The position numbers and the translations under genes are program-made. The notes beneath the pieces are model-generated. The model was given only the letters and a program-made list of their open reading frames with translations, was not told where the DNA came from and made no database searches. Below, in pieces: positions 8,388 through 14,775 of a DNA stretch of 37,344 nucleotides (positions are counted from its first letter, which is position 1; every line of letters begins with the position of its first letter). Source of the DNA: an uncultured Butyrivibrio sp. (GTDB lineage Bacteria; Bacillota; Clostridia; Lachnospirales; Lachnospiraceae); the NCBI GenBank assembly GCA_947168335.1, contig CAMVLM010000022.1, positions 1 through 37,344 of the forward strand, given 5' to 3'.

Positions 8388-9587
8388 TCAGACAATCTTC
8401 AATTCTCGAAGTTCCTTCTTTGCATCCTCAAATCCTATATGAGTATATGTGTTTAATGTAACACTAATATCCGAGTGCCCCATTAAATATTGAAGTGTCT
8501 TTGGATTCATCCCCGACTTTGCCATATTCGTACAGTAGGTATGCCTGCAAATATGTGGTGTGACTTTTGGCATCTGTACTTTATAAATCTTATTGTATTT
8601 CTGAACAATATGCTTAAAGTAGTGATCCCAATGCAAAGAGTATACCACGCTTCCATCCTTATCAAAATAGAGGAAACCTGTTTTTCCATCTATCATAGGC
8701 TCTACATCAGGTGGTCTTCTTCTGGCAATTATTTTTCTGAAGCATTCCTCCACTTCTGCAGACATTGGCAGTACTCTTTTGCCGCTTTCGGTTTTCGTTT
8801 CTTCAACATAGTATCCGTACTTAGCCTTTTTCTGCAACTGATGATCTACATTTATAGAATGATTCTTGAAATCGATATCAGAAATTGTTAATCCACAAAA
8901 CTCTGAAATTCTCATACCTGTCTTAAAAAGAATATATATTCCTTCATAATATCTGGAAAAATGCTTATCTCCCTTTACGAATTTCAAAAACTTACGCTCA
9001 TCCTCTCTTGATAAAGCCTCACGCTGAACACTGTCATTGATAATCACATTAACAAGCTCAAAATCGAATGGATTCTTCCTTATTAAGTCATCATCCAATG
9101 CAAGTCTGAATGCCGGTCTTAAGACACCTCTAATATTATGAATCTGACTGTAGCTTTTTTCTTGTTCTTTTTGCAGCTTTATTAGCCAAAGTTTTGCATC
9201 GGACTTACGAACTGTATCTATCCTCTTTTTTCCAAATGAATCTTTTTTCAGAAAATTAAGAACTGTCCCGTAATTAAGCATCGTAGTATGCCTAACGCCC
9301 ACCCTTGTATCGATATACTTTTTTGCCAGATCAAATACAGTAAGCCTTCCACCATCAGTTACTATTCTGTCAAACTCATCAGCCTGTATCTTCTTCTCAA
9401 GCTCTCTTAAGGGTTCCGTGTCCTTCTTTCCCGGAGGTTTTTTATCGTGAATATCAAGCCTCCAGCTATACACATCTTTTCTTTTACCATCCCAAGCAGT
9501 ATATCTGAATCGATATCTGCCATCTGATCTCTGACTTTCTCCATCACGGAGAAGCCTTCCTTTATTATCTTTTCTCCTTTCAACCAT
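8388..9587 (-). CDS. int: Tyrosine recombinase (Tn916-type integrase)
   Basis: This 399-aa protein has an arm-type DNA-binding N-terminus, a SAM-like core-binding domain (about 80-175) and a catalytic domain with the full set of residues: R226 in TGMRISEF, a lysine in the beta-hairpin near 265, H345 and R348 in HICRHT, H371 in MGHSD and nucleophile Y381 in LNTYTH. Spacing and length match Tn916 Int (about 405 aa). The ATG at 9587 is chosen because AAAGGAGAT lies 6 bases upstream; upstream in-frame ATGs lack such a site. It catalyses excision and integration of the ICE with the excisionase encoded 90 bases upstream. Confidence 0.96.
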   Translation of the reverse strand: MVERRKDNKGRLLRDGESQRSDGRYRFRYTAWDGKRKDVYSWRLDIHDKKPPGKKDTEPLRELEKKIQADEFDRIVTDGGRLTVFDLAKKYIDTRVGVRHTTMLNYGTVLNFLKKDSFGKKRIDTVRKSDAKLWLIKLQKEQEKSYSQIHNIRGVLRPAFRLALDDDLIRKNPFDFELVNVIINDSVQREALSREDERKFLKFVKGDKHFSRYYEGIYILFKTGMRISEFCGLTISDIDFKNHSINVDHQLQKKAKYGYYVEETKTESGKRVLPMSAEVEECFRKIIARRRPPDVEPMIDGKTGFLYFDKDGSVVYSLHWDHYFKHIVQKYNKIYKVQMPKVTPHICRHTYCTNMAKSGMNPKTLQYLMGHSDISVTLNTYTHIGFEDAKKELRELKIV

Positions 9588-9676
9588 GCTGTATCTCCTT
9601 TTCTGTGAAAAGGAATACTTCATCCATGTCTATAAATATCATGTCCATGGTCATATGAAAAGCATGGAAAAATCTC

Positions 9677-9880
9677 TTAAATAACTTCCGCTTCATCCAA
9701 GTACTCCTCAAACATTTTTCTCTTAATTCTTGTATGAGTTCCAATCTCAATAAGGAAACTAGCTCCTGTGTTTTCTGCTACCATACTCCTAAGTCTTTTT
9801 TCACCAATTCCAAAATAAGTAGCTGCTTCCTGTATACTCAATGAGTATTTCCTCCAAATTGGAATCTTACTTTCTTCCAT
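9677..9880 (-). CDS. xis: Excisionase, Tn916 Xis-like
   Basis: This is a 67-aa protein with a winged-helix DNA-binding pattern: LSIQEAATYFGIGEKRLRSM followed by a hydrophobic strand and TRIKRKMFEEYL. Such proteins bend the element ends and direct the integrase to excise. The ATG at 9880 has AGGGAG upstream and gives the usual family length; the longer frame to 9925 would add 15 residues with no support. The first 14 bases lie inside the 3' end of the PemK gene, so translation of the two is probably coupled. Confidence 0.9.
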   Translation of the reverse strand: MEESKIPIWRKYSLSIQEAATYFGIGEKRLRSMVAENTGASFLIEIGTHTRIKRKMFEEYLDEAEVI

Positions 9881-10241
9881 ATCGTTTTCTCCCTGGCACC
9901 CCCAGCTGGATTCGTATTGCTTCATTTATATCTTTCTTCATTGCTTCCTCAGGGATTGTTCCTATATAAGTGAATATTTTTGTTTTATCTATAGTCGTAA
10001 TCTGCTCTGCCATAATTGAAGACTTCTCATCAAGGCCTCCCATATGGTCTATAAATACATGCGTAGGTAGCCCTCTGCTCTTATGAACCTTGGTTGTTAT
10101 TGGTAAAACAGTAACAGTTGGTGAATACTTATTGCCTACATTATTTTGAACTACAAGAACCGGCCTTACCCCATGTTGTTCGGATCCAATTCCATCACCT
10201 AAATCAGCAAGAAAAATGTCTCCTCTCCTAATCTCATCCAA
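9867..10241 (-). CDS. PemK/MazF-family endoribonuclease toxin, no visible antitoxin
   Basis: The 124-aa protein shows the PemK/MazF fold signature: RRGDIFLADLGDGIGSEQHGVRPVLVVQNN at the N-terminus, TVTVLPITTK, and the C-terminal segment with AEQITTIDKTKI. Family members cleave mRNA at short motifs. It starts at TTG (10241), because the preceding in-frame codons include a stop and AGGGGTG lies at good spacing. No MazE-like antitoxin is encoded immediately upstream or downstream; the downstream partner is xis, which it overlaps by 15 bases. It may stabilise the element, may act on transfer, or may have its antitoxin elsewhere. A hairpin terminator lies 30 bases upstream, which separates it from the sigma-like gene. 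Confidence 0.92.
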   Translation of the reverse strand: MDEIRRGDIFLADLGDGIGSEQHGVRPVLVVQNNVGNKYSPTVTVLPITTKVHKSRGLPTHVFIDHMGGLDEKSSIMAEQITTIDKTKIFTYIGTIPEEAMKKDINEAIRIQLGVPGRKRYGRK

Positions 10242-10271
10242 ACTTCATCACCCCTTCCTATGTAATAAAAA

Positions 10272-10305
10272 GAGCGCCTTCCCTACAATTAAGAAGAAAG
10301 CGCTC
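10272..10305 (-). terminator. Intrinsic terminator upstream of pemK-xis-int
   Basis: GAGCGC and GCGCTC form a 6-bp GC-rich stem around a 22-nt loop, followed on the minus strand by TTTTTATT. It would end transcripts coming from the sigma-like gene before the pemK-xis-int operon, so that operon probably has its own promoter or depends on readthrough. Confidence 0.7.
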
Positions 10306-10330
10306 ATGAAATCATCAAATATGTTCTTAT

Positions 10331-10471
10331 CTATTTGTCCTCGACACCCCGATTCCGGGAAGTCATCAGGTGGCTGCAGCTGACAGCTCCATAGGCTACA
10401 CCTCCCCGCGGATCTCGCCGGGCCGCTCCCATTACGATGAGTTGTGGCTGAGCGGAAGTATCATTATCCAT
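10331..10471 (-). CDS. Possible 46-aa small protein (weak)
   Basis: The stretch 10306-10652 has no strong gene. It is GC-richer than its neighbours. One reading frame from the ATG at 10471 encodes a 46-aa peptide with the central motif MGAARRDPRGGVAYGAVSCS, which looks protein-like. It lacks a ribosome binding site, and an overlapping frame of 62 codons (10432-10620) also exists. It may be a real accessory peptide or a decayed fragment. I do not recognise it. Confidence 0.25.
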   Translation of the reverse strand: MDNDTSAQPQLIVMGAARRDPRGGVAYGAVSCSHLMTSRNRGVEDK

Positions 10472-10652
10472 GTTATTGTCATCGCCAGACCGGTGCTGCC
10501 GGTTTCCAGGGAGGCTATCTCGCACAAGGCGTACCTATGAAGCTCTATATAACAGGAACGTACCTGATGAATGATTATGAACTTTTCAATGTCCGACGAA
10601 AGGAGTTTTTGTCCTCTCACTTATCCGAACAGAGAAAGCCATTTTGGTACCC

Positions 10653-11171
10653 CTATTCTTTAAAATTTTTTATTTTTCTTATTGCCTCGCTCAGCGATTT
10701 GAGTACATTCTTATGAGAAACGCCTTCTAATTTCGCGATTTCTCTAATAGTTAGTCCGTTGAAAAAATATAGTTTTAGTCTTCTGCGCTGCACCTGCGTA
10801 AGTGATACTATAGCCTTTCGTAGAAGTGTCATTTCTTCCAATTGAATTGCAATATCCTCCGGCTCATCCTTAGAAAAAATCGAATATATATACTCAGTCT
10901 CGCCCTCAACATAACCGTCCAAAGAACAGCTCCGCATTCTTCTCATCCGATGCTTAGCTTCATTTCTGTCAAATTCTTTTAAGACCTCTCCCTGAACTTT
11001 TGACATAAACAAGCATGTGCTAAGTGCTCCAAGTTCTCCGTTGTACTTTTCTCTAAATTCTTCAGGACTCAAATCTGTAATTACCGCAAAGTGACATCCT
11101 CCAGTAAACCCTGGATACTCTCTATAAAGATCAATAATCTCATATTCTTTCTTATTCTCGTTATTATTCAT
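10653..11171 (-). CDS. Sigma-70 region-4-like transcription factor of the ICE
   Basis: This 172-aa protein ends with a helix-turn-helix of the sigma region 4 type: LTQVQRRRLKLYFFNGLTIREIAKLEGVS followed by KNVLKSLSEAIRKIKNF. The N-terminal half (YPGFTGGCHFAVITDLSPEEF) resembles small sigma-like proteins found in Tn916/Tn1549-type elements, where they control the excision or regulatory region. The ATG at 11171 is chosen because GGAGGAAACG precedes it; the frame remains open farther upstream but without a start signal. A terminator lies about 170 bases upstream. The promoter it recognises is unknown. Confidence 0.85.
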   Translation of the reverse strand: MNNNENKKEYEIIDLYREYPGFTGGCHFAVITDLSPEEFREKYNGELGALSTCLFMSKVQGEVLKEFDRNEAKHRMRRMRSCSLDGYVEGETEYIYSIFSKDEPEDIAIQLEEMTLLRKAIVSLTQVQRRRLKLYFFNGLTIREIAKLEGVSHKNVLKSLSEAIRKIKNFKE

Positions 11172-11279
11172 TTTCCGTTTCCTCCGATTTTTGAAAATTG
11201 ATAAGTTCCAAAAATCGGGGATCACGGATAACGTCCTATGAAGGTCTCCCAAACAAAAATATGCAAATCCAAACACCAT

Positions 11280-11533
11280 ATGGACAAAACAGAGGAAATT
11301 CCTCTGGCAGTGTTCAAATCTGCATGCTAAAAATGAGCAAAAAAAAACGTAGCAAAACAGAATACCCTCTTAGGATATTTCTCTCTGTTTTGCTCCGCCT
11401 TTCAACGATTCTGTGCCGTTCTTAGCCGCTTAAGCAAACTCTCACTATCTGCTGCGAGCTTTCCGGTCCTGTGCCGGATCCAACGCCTGATACAGATAGC
11501 TCATCACTTATTCAGTTTAATTCAGTCAATATG
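11280..11533. other. Intergenic stretch holding a terminator
   Basis: No convincing gene is seen in these 254 bases. The left half is occupied by the strong minus-strand terminator at 11339-11394. The remainder has only short imperfect hairpins such as TTTCCGG...CCGGATC, which I could not assign. Confidence 0.4.
11339..11394 (-). terminator. Intrinsic terminator of the zinc-ribbon gene
   Basis: An 11-bp stem (AGCAAAACAGA with its complement) encloses a 22-nt loop and is followed on the minus strand by ACG and a long T run. It lies about 140 bases past the stop of the 64-aa zinc-ribbon gene and ahead of the sigma-like gene. Confidence 0.8.
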
Positions 11534-11728
11534 CTATGCCCCAACATAGCGTCGTTCTTCCATTAATCTGAAGCCAGCCTCATCAAGTATTGCAACCAAG
11601 CGACTCTTGCACCTTTCGCATGGTCGCCCTGATACGCCATAACCAATAGTAAGTAAATATCTGCCACAAAACGGACAATGTACTTCTATTTCCTCTCTCC
11701 TTAAGATACTTTTCCCTTTTTTCTCCAT
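11534..11728 (-). CDS. Small zinc-ribbon protein (64 aa)
   Basis: This small basic protein has two CxxC knuckles: CPFCG at residues 18-22 and CERCKS at 37-42, a zinc-ribbon arrangement. A ribosome binding site AGGAGGAAATC lies directly before the ATG, so it is very likely translated. It is divergent from the XRE-type regulator gene, and both read away from the inverted-repeat cluster at 11780-11872. Similar small zinc-ribbon proteins occur in the regulatory region of ICEs and phages. Its function is unknown; DNA or RNA binding is a guess. Confidence 0.75.
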   Translation of the reverse strand: MEKKGKSILRREEIEVHCPFCGRYLLTIGYGVSGRPCERCKSRLVAILDEAGFRLMEERRYVGA

Positions 11729-11779
11729 GATTTCCTCCTATAAATATATATATAATTTTTCCTCATAAGCATATTAATG

Positions 11780-11872
11780 TCTCTTATATGTGGCATAAAT
11801 TATGGATAAAGTCTGTTATAAGAGATATATGTCTCTTATATGAGACTTGCCGAGTCTCATATGGCTCTTATA
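11780..11872. promoter_or_regulatory. Operator cluster with two interlocked inverted repeats
   Basis: IR1 is TATAAGAGA (11817-11825) with TCTCTTATA (11832-11840), spacer 6. IR2 is ATATGAGACT (11838-11847) with AGTCTCATAT (11853-11862), spacer 5; the two share 3 bases. Extra half sites TCTCTTATA and CTCTTATA lie at 11780-11788 and 11865-11872. The cluster sits between divergent genes, one of which encodes an XRE-type regulator, so it is probably an autoregulated bidirectional switch. The repeats are seen; the binding protein is inferred. Confidence 0.7.
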
Positions 11873-11926
11873 TATTCTGTTTTCACTATCCCTTTATTCT
11901 TAGAATACTGTTAGAGGTAATTGACA

Positions 11927-12340
11927 ATGAAAAACACTACTAAGAAAAAGGGAACAAGAAAACACGTTGCTGATCTGCACGAAGGACAAGTTGCTTTAGC
12001 TGATGCCATAAAAGAAGCCCGCGAAACTACAGAAGCCAGAAAAAAAGTCACCCAAGAGCATTTAGCAGAAAAGTCACTGCTTGAATCTGAAAGCATAAAG
12101 CGTATCGAGAAAGAAGAAGGTAATCCCCAATTCTTAACTCTTTACCCGATTATCAGAAATTTAGGTGTAAACCCTTACAGAATCTTTTATCACGAAAAAT
12201 ACAACGAATGTCCAAATCTTATGGATCTTGTTCATTATATTTTTGTAAACTATTCCGACTCTGATGCCAAAAGAGCTAAACGCGTTGTAGCTGACCTCCT
12301 TGAAATGCTACATTCAGAAAACACCAAAGATATCGAATAA
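11927..12340 (+). CDS. XRE-type helix-turn-helix regulator of the ICE
   Basis: This 137-aa protein carries a Cro/CI-type helix-turn-helix at about residues 28-85: LADAIKEARETT...KKVTQEHLAEKSLLESESIKRIEKEEGNP, then LYPIIRNLGVNPYRIF. A C-terminal helical tail may dimerise. It is the only clear plus-strand gene of the element, which suits a master repressor facing the rest. The ATG at 11927 has AGAGG eight bases upstream; TTG at 11921 is also in frame. It probably binds the inverted repeats directly upstream. The tail lacks any RecA-cleavage or peptidase motif, so the induction route is not visible. Confidence 0.85.
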   Translation: MKNTTKKKGTRKHVADLHEGQVALADAIKEARETTEARKKVTQEHLAEKSLLESESIKRIEKEEGNPQFLTLYPIIRNLGVNPYRIFYHEKYNECPNLMDLVHYIFVNYSDSDAKRAKRVVADLLEMLHSENTKDIE

Positions 12341-12344
12341 AAAA

Positions 12345-12378
12345 GAGCCTACTTCTCCGGTTAAGGAAAAGCAGGCTC
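12345..12378. terminator. Bidirectional intrinsic terminator
   Basis: A stem of GAGCCT and AGGCTC with an inner CTTCTCC/GGAAAAG helix lies between the convergent ends of the XRE-type regulator gene and the KTR gene. On the minus strand it is followed by six T, so it certainly suits the KTR transcript. Confidence 0.8.
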
Positions 12379-12387
12379 TCCACATTT

Positions 12388-12564
12388 TCATGTGCCTGGC
12401 TCGGCGCTTTTTTCTATCTTGAATTCTATAACATTTACAATTATTGTTTTCTTACACTTGTGACAATAAAGTGGAAAACGAATAAGAACTGTATCTTCAT
12501 TAACTTTAGTTCTCGTCTTCGCATCACAATCCGGGCATCTCAGCCACCTTGAATTATCTTCCAT
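12388..12564 (-). CDS. Cysteine-rich KTR-domain protein (58 aa)
   Basis: The 58-aa product has WLRCPDCDAKTRTKV at the N-terminus and FPLYCHKCKKTIIVNV after it, with two CxxC knuckles (residues 10-13 and 34-37). This is the cysteine-rich KTR family common in Tn916/Tn1549-type elements; its function is unknown and is probably zinc-dependent. The ribosome binding site is weak (TTAAGAA). A LytTR-type direct-repeat box lies 87 bases upstream of the ATG with no gene between, so this typical ICE gene may be under control of the cargo signalling system. It ends at the bidirectional terminator. Confidence 0.88.
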   Translation of the reverse strand: MEDNSRWLRCPDCDAKTRTKVNEDTVLIRFPLYCHKCKKTIIVNVIEFKIEKSAEPGT

Positions 12565-12650
12565 TTCTTAATTATTTCGTTTATCTTGTCCCCTACAAAA
12601 GCAACAGTAAGTTTCTATCACATTGCTGCATGATAATCAATGCATATTTC

Positions 12651-12680
12651 ATGAATGGACCTTTTTATGTCATGAATGGA
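12651..12680 (-). promoter_or_regulatory. LytTR-type direct-repeat box 1
   Basis: On the minus strand the 9-mer TCCATTCAT occurs twice as identical copies (12680-12672 and 12659-12651) with a 12-bp spacer, a 21-bp period. It reads towards the KTR gene. LytTR regulators such as ComE and AgrA bind paired 9-bp half sites at about this period. Confidence 0.8.
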
Positions 12681-12696
12681 TTACTATTATCAATTG

Positions 12697-13689
12697 TCAG
12701 GCAAGTTTATTTCGCTCCTTCAGCATTTCCCGACGCTCAATAGCTTCCTCAGTCAATTGTTTCTGATAATCCTTTTTCTTGTAATACTCTTCAAGCTGCT
12801 TCTTTTGTCTGGCAGATTTTTGAGCTCTCCTCTGCGCGTTAGTATTATTATTGTTTCTCTGTCGATTCTGAGTACTCTGGTTTCTTATCTGTTCCATTAA
12901 CTGATCAAGCTTTTCTTCATCCGATAATAGTTCAGCCTCGCGTCCTTTTATAGCCATATCCACATGCTGGATAGTCCCTGCTCCCCCATTCTCTTTTAGG
13001 AACATGCCTGTTTTCCGGATCTTTCCGTCAAGAACCTGATCTGCACCATCCATTCTGAATTCTGTTTCTTCTGCTCCAAGGAAAATCGCTCCGACACCTG
13101 CATCCTTAAGACTCTTTAACTCATCGCCTTTTTCAGTCTTGTACCACACTTTGAGCTGATCAAAAACCTCATCATTTTCATCTATCCATCCATTTCCATC
13201 TATGTCATATTCTGCAAGATCCTTGAAGCCATCACCACTTTTCGCTCCAAAAAGCTCATTTCCATCGTTAATCTTGCCATCTCCATTTTTATCCAGTGTA
13301 AGGAACCCGCTTCCTTCACCAAGCGTAGAGATCTCATCCTCTTTTCCATCAGCATCCAGGTCAAATTTGAATTTCTTATCACTAAGCCCTGCAGTGTCGG
13401 ATCCTGTATTTATGATAAGTGGATCAAACAGCGCATCTAGCGGAGAAGCCATCGGTACAAAAACTTCTGACACTTTGCATCGTTCCATTGAGGCGTTCAT
13501 ATCAACATCAATACTTCTACCATCTGTAGTTTTGACTGTTCCCTTAGCTTCATATGTTGTCATTTCCTTCTCTGTTGTTTTATCGACAAGACCAACAAAT
13601 CCCATGTTGCTGCCTTTTCCCGTCTGGCCGTGCTGTTTATCATAATATCTTGACGCTGTACTGTTTATCTCACTCTGATCAATTCGCAT
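12697..13689 (-). CDS. EF-hand-like calcium-loop protein with coiled-coil tail (cargo)
   Basis: The 330-aa protein has three calcium-loop-like segments: DLDADGKEDEI near residue 110, DKNGDGKINDGNEL near 133 and DIDGNGWIDENDEV near 162. They are followed by a compact conserved block (FDQLKVWYK, AGVGAIFLG, GMFLKENGGAGTIQHVD). This architecture is known from many uncharacterised proteins of Proteobacteria and Firmicutes. Residues about 258-330 are a highly charged, Asn/Gln-rich coiled coil. There is no signal peptide or membrane helix. The ATG at 13689 follows GGAGGAAATAT; the upstream ATG at 13719 overlaps the terminator region and has no such site. It is the last cargo gene. A strong hairpin just upstream means it needs readthrough or an unseen promoter. 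Confidence 0.82.
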   Translation of the reverse strand: MRIDQSEINSTASRYYDKQHGQTGKGSNMGFVGLVDKTTEKEMTTYEAKGTVKTTDGRSIDVDMNASMERCKVSEVFVPMASPLDALFDPLIINTGSDTAGLSDKKFKFDLDADGKEDEISTLGEGSGFLTLDKNGDGKINDGNELFGAKSGDGFKDLAEYDIDGNGWIDENDEVFDQLKVWYKTEKGDELKSLKDAGVGAIFLGAEETEFRMDGADQVLDGKIRKTGMFLKENGGAGTIQHVDMAIKGREAELLSDEEKLDQLMEQIRNQSTQNRQRNNNNTNAQRRAQKSARQKKQLEEYYKKKDYQKQLTEEAIERREMLKERNKLA

Positions 13690-13719
13690 ATATATTTCCT
13701 CCAGATACTGCCGAGACAC

Positions 13720-13766
13720 AAAAAAGCACCTTCGTTCAAAAAAGATCCCTCGAACAAAAGCGCTTT
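13720..13766 (-). terminator. Intrinsic terminator between the two cargo genes
   Basis: A 15-bp stem (AAAGCGCTTTTGTTC paired with GAACGAAGGTGCTTT, with three G-U pairs) and a 14-nt loop are followed on the minus strand by a T run. It separates the 289-aa FliD-like gene from the EF-hand-like gene, whose start is only 31 bases beyond it. Confidence 0.8.
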
Positions 13767-13794
13767 CCGTAGCTTTAATCTATGTAGTTTTTCC

Positions 13795-14664
13795 TTACGC
13801 CAGCCAGTTTCCTAAAAATGATGAAAGTCCATAGTTCCCGGTAAGCCCATAGCTGCTTCCTAACCCATAACTACTCATCAATCCATAAAGGCTATTGGTA
13901 CCATACAATCCATTGCTGCCATAAGCACTGGTTGTACTATTTCTTACAGCTGTCGCAGCCACGCTCTGAATCAGTGTAGAATTAGAACGGATTCTCTGAC
14001 CAAATGAACCATCCCTGCCAAGCAGGTTTTTGACTTTATCCTTATCAGCTGCCTTAAATTTCTTTTCATCAATGCTTAGTGTTCCGTTTTTGCTGTTATA
14101 GCTGATACCAATTTCACTTAGAGCATTTTTATTGCCAGCAGCATCATTTTTCATGGCAGTAGCTCTGGTTCCGATAATTGTAGCTGTGCTGTTCTTTGCC
14201 TGAGAAACAATGTCATTATATCCATCAACAAGATTCTTTGCACTGTTATACAGCTCATCAGTATTTTTATCACTATAGATATAATCGCTGCCAAGTGTCT
14301 TCCCGGCTGCCTCTGCCTTTACACCGCCCTCAAGCACAGAACTGTTTGCTCTGGCTGAACTACCATAAAGCTTGTTATACAGATTGCTGTTTCCAGTCGA
14401 GCGGATATTTCCAGTGTTTCCATATCTGCCTGATGAAGAAGTTCCAGTATTTATACGAGTACCTGATTCAACAACCTCCCGTCTTTCTGCCCTGGACATT
14501 TTCATAAAAGTATCCGCATAGCTTGCCTGCGCAACAGCCTGACCTTTAGTGAGCTGTTGCCTTCCACTATTTCTTACTGAACCGGTTCCATATCCACTCC
14601 ATACAGATCCAGCGCCTCCGATTTTACTCATTAACACTCCATAATAATCCATCCCAAAATTCAT
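13795..14664 (-). CDS. Secreted-type cargo protein with FliD C-terminal-like segment and Tyr-Gly-Leu tail
   Basis: This 289-aa protein has no Sec signal or membrane helix. Residues about 140-240 (LVDGYNDIVSQ, ALSEIGISYNSKNGTLSIDEKKF, KVKNLLG) resemble the C-terminal domain of the flagellar cap protein FliD, which has an L.xIGI...G.L.id..k pattern. The flanks are unlike FliD: an N-terminus rich in Gly, Ser and Asn, and a C-terminal repeat of YGL/SYGL units (residues 248-285). The ribosome binding site AGGAGGTGATCTC is a near-perfect match to the 16S end, so strong translation is expected. A LytTR-type box lies 82 bases upstream. A role at the flagellum or cell surface is inference; it could be an adhesin-like or decoy cap subunit. 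Confidence 0.78.
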   Translation of the reverse strand: MNFGMDYYGVLMSKIGGAGSVWSGYGTGSVRNSGRQQLTKGQAVAQASYADTFMKMSRAERREVVESGTRINTGTSSSGRYGNTGNIRSTGNSNLYNKLYGSSARANSSVLEGGVKAEAAGKTLGSDYIYSDKNTDELYNSAKNLVDGYNDIVSQAKNSTATIIGTRATAMKNDAAGNKNALSEIGISYNSKNGTLSIDEKKFKAADKDKVKNLLGRDGSFGQRIRSNSTLIQSVAATAVRNSTTSAYGSNGLYGTNSLYGLMSSYGLGSSYGLTGNYGLSSFLGNWLA

Positions 14665-14745
14665 GAGATCACCTCCTCACAAGGAGCTTTTTCCTTTGCT
14701 ATTTCAAGTATCGTCCATGAAATGAGACAATTAAATAGGATTGTA

Positions 14746-14775
14746 ACGAACGGACAATTTAATGTAATGAATAGT
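14746..14775 (-). promoter_or_regulatory. LytTR-type direct-repeat box 2
   Basis: On the minus strand ACTATTCAT (14775-14767) and TCCGTTCGT (14754-14746) are separated by 12 bp. The first half site overlaps the stop codon of the upstream kinase gene. The box reads towards the 289-aa FliD-like gene. Confidence 0.7.

Noticed and set aside
10444..10716. A 90-codon plus-strand frame left of the sigma-like gene
   Set aside because: It has no ribosome binding site, overlaps the 3' end of the sigma-like gene in antisense, and shows no recognisable motif.
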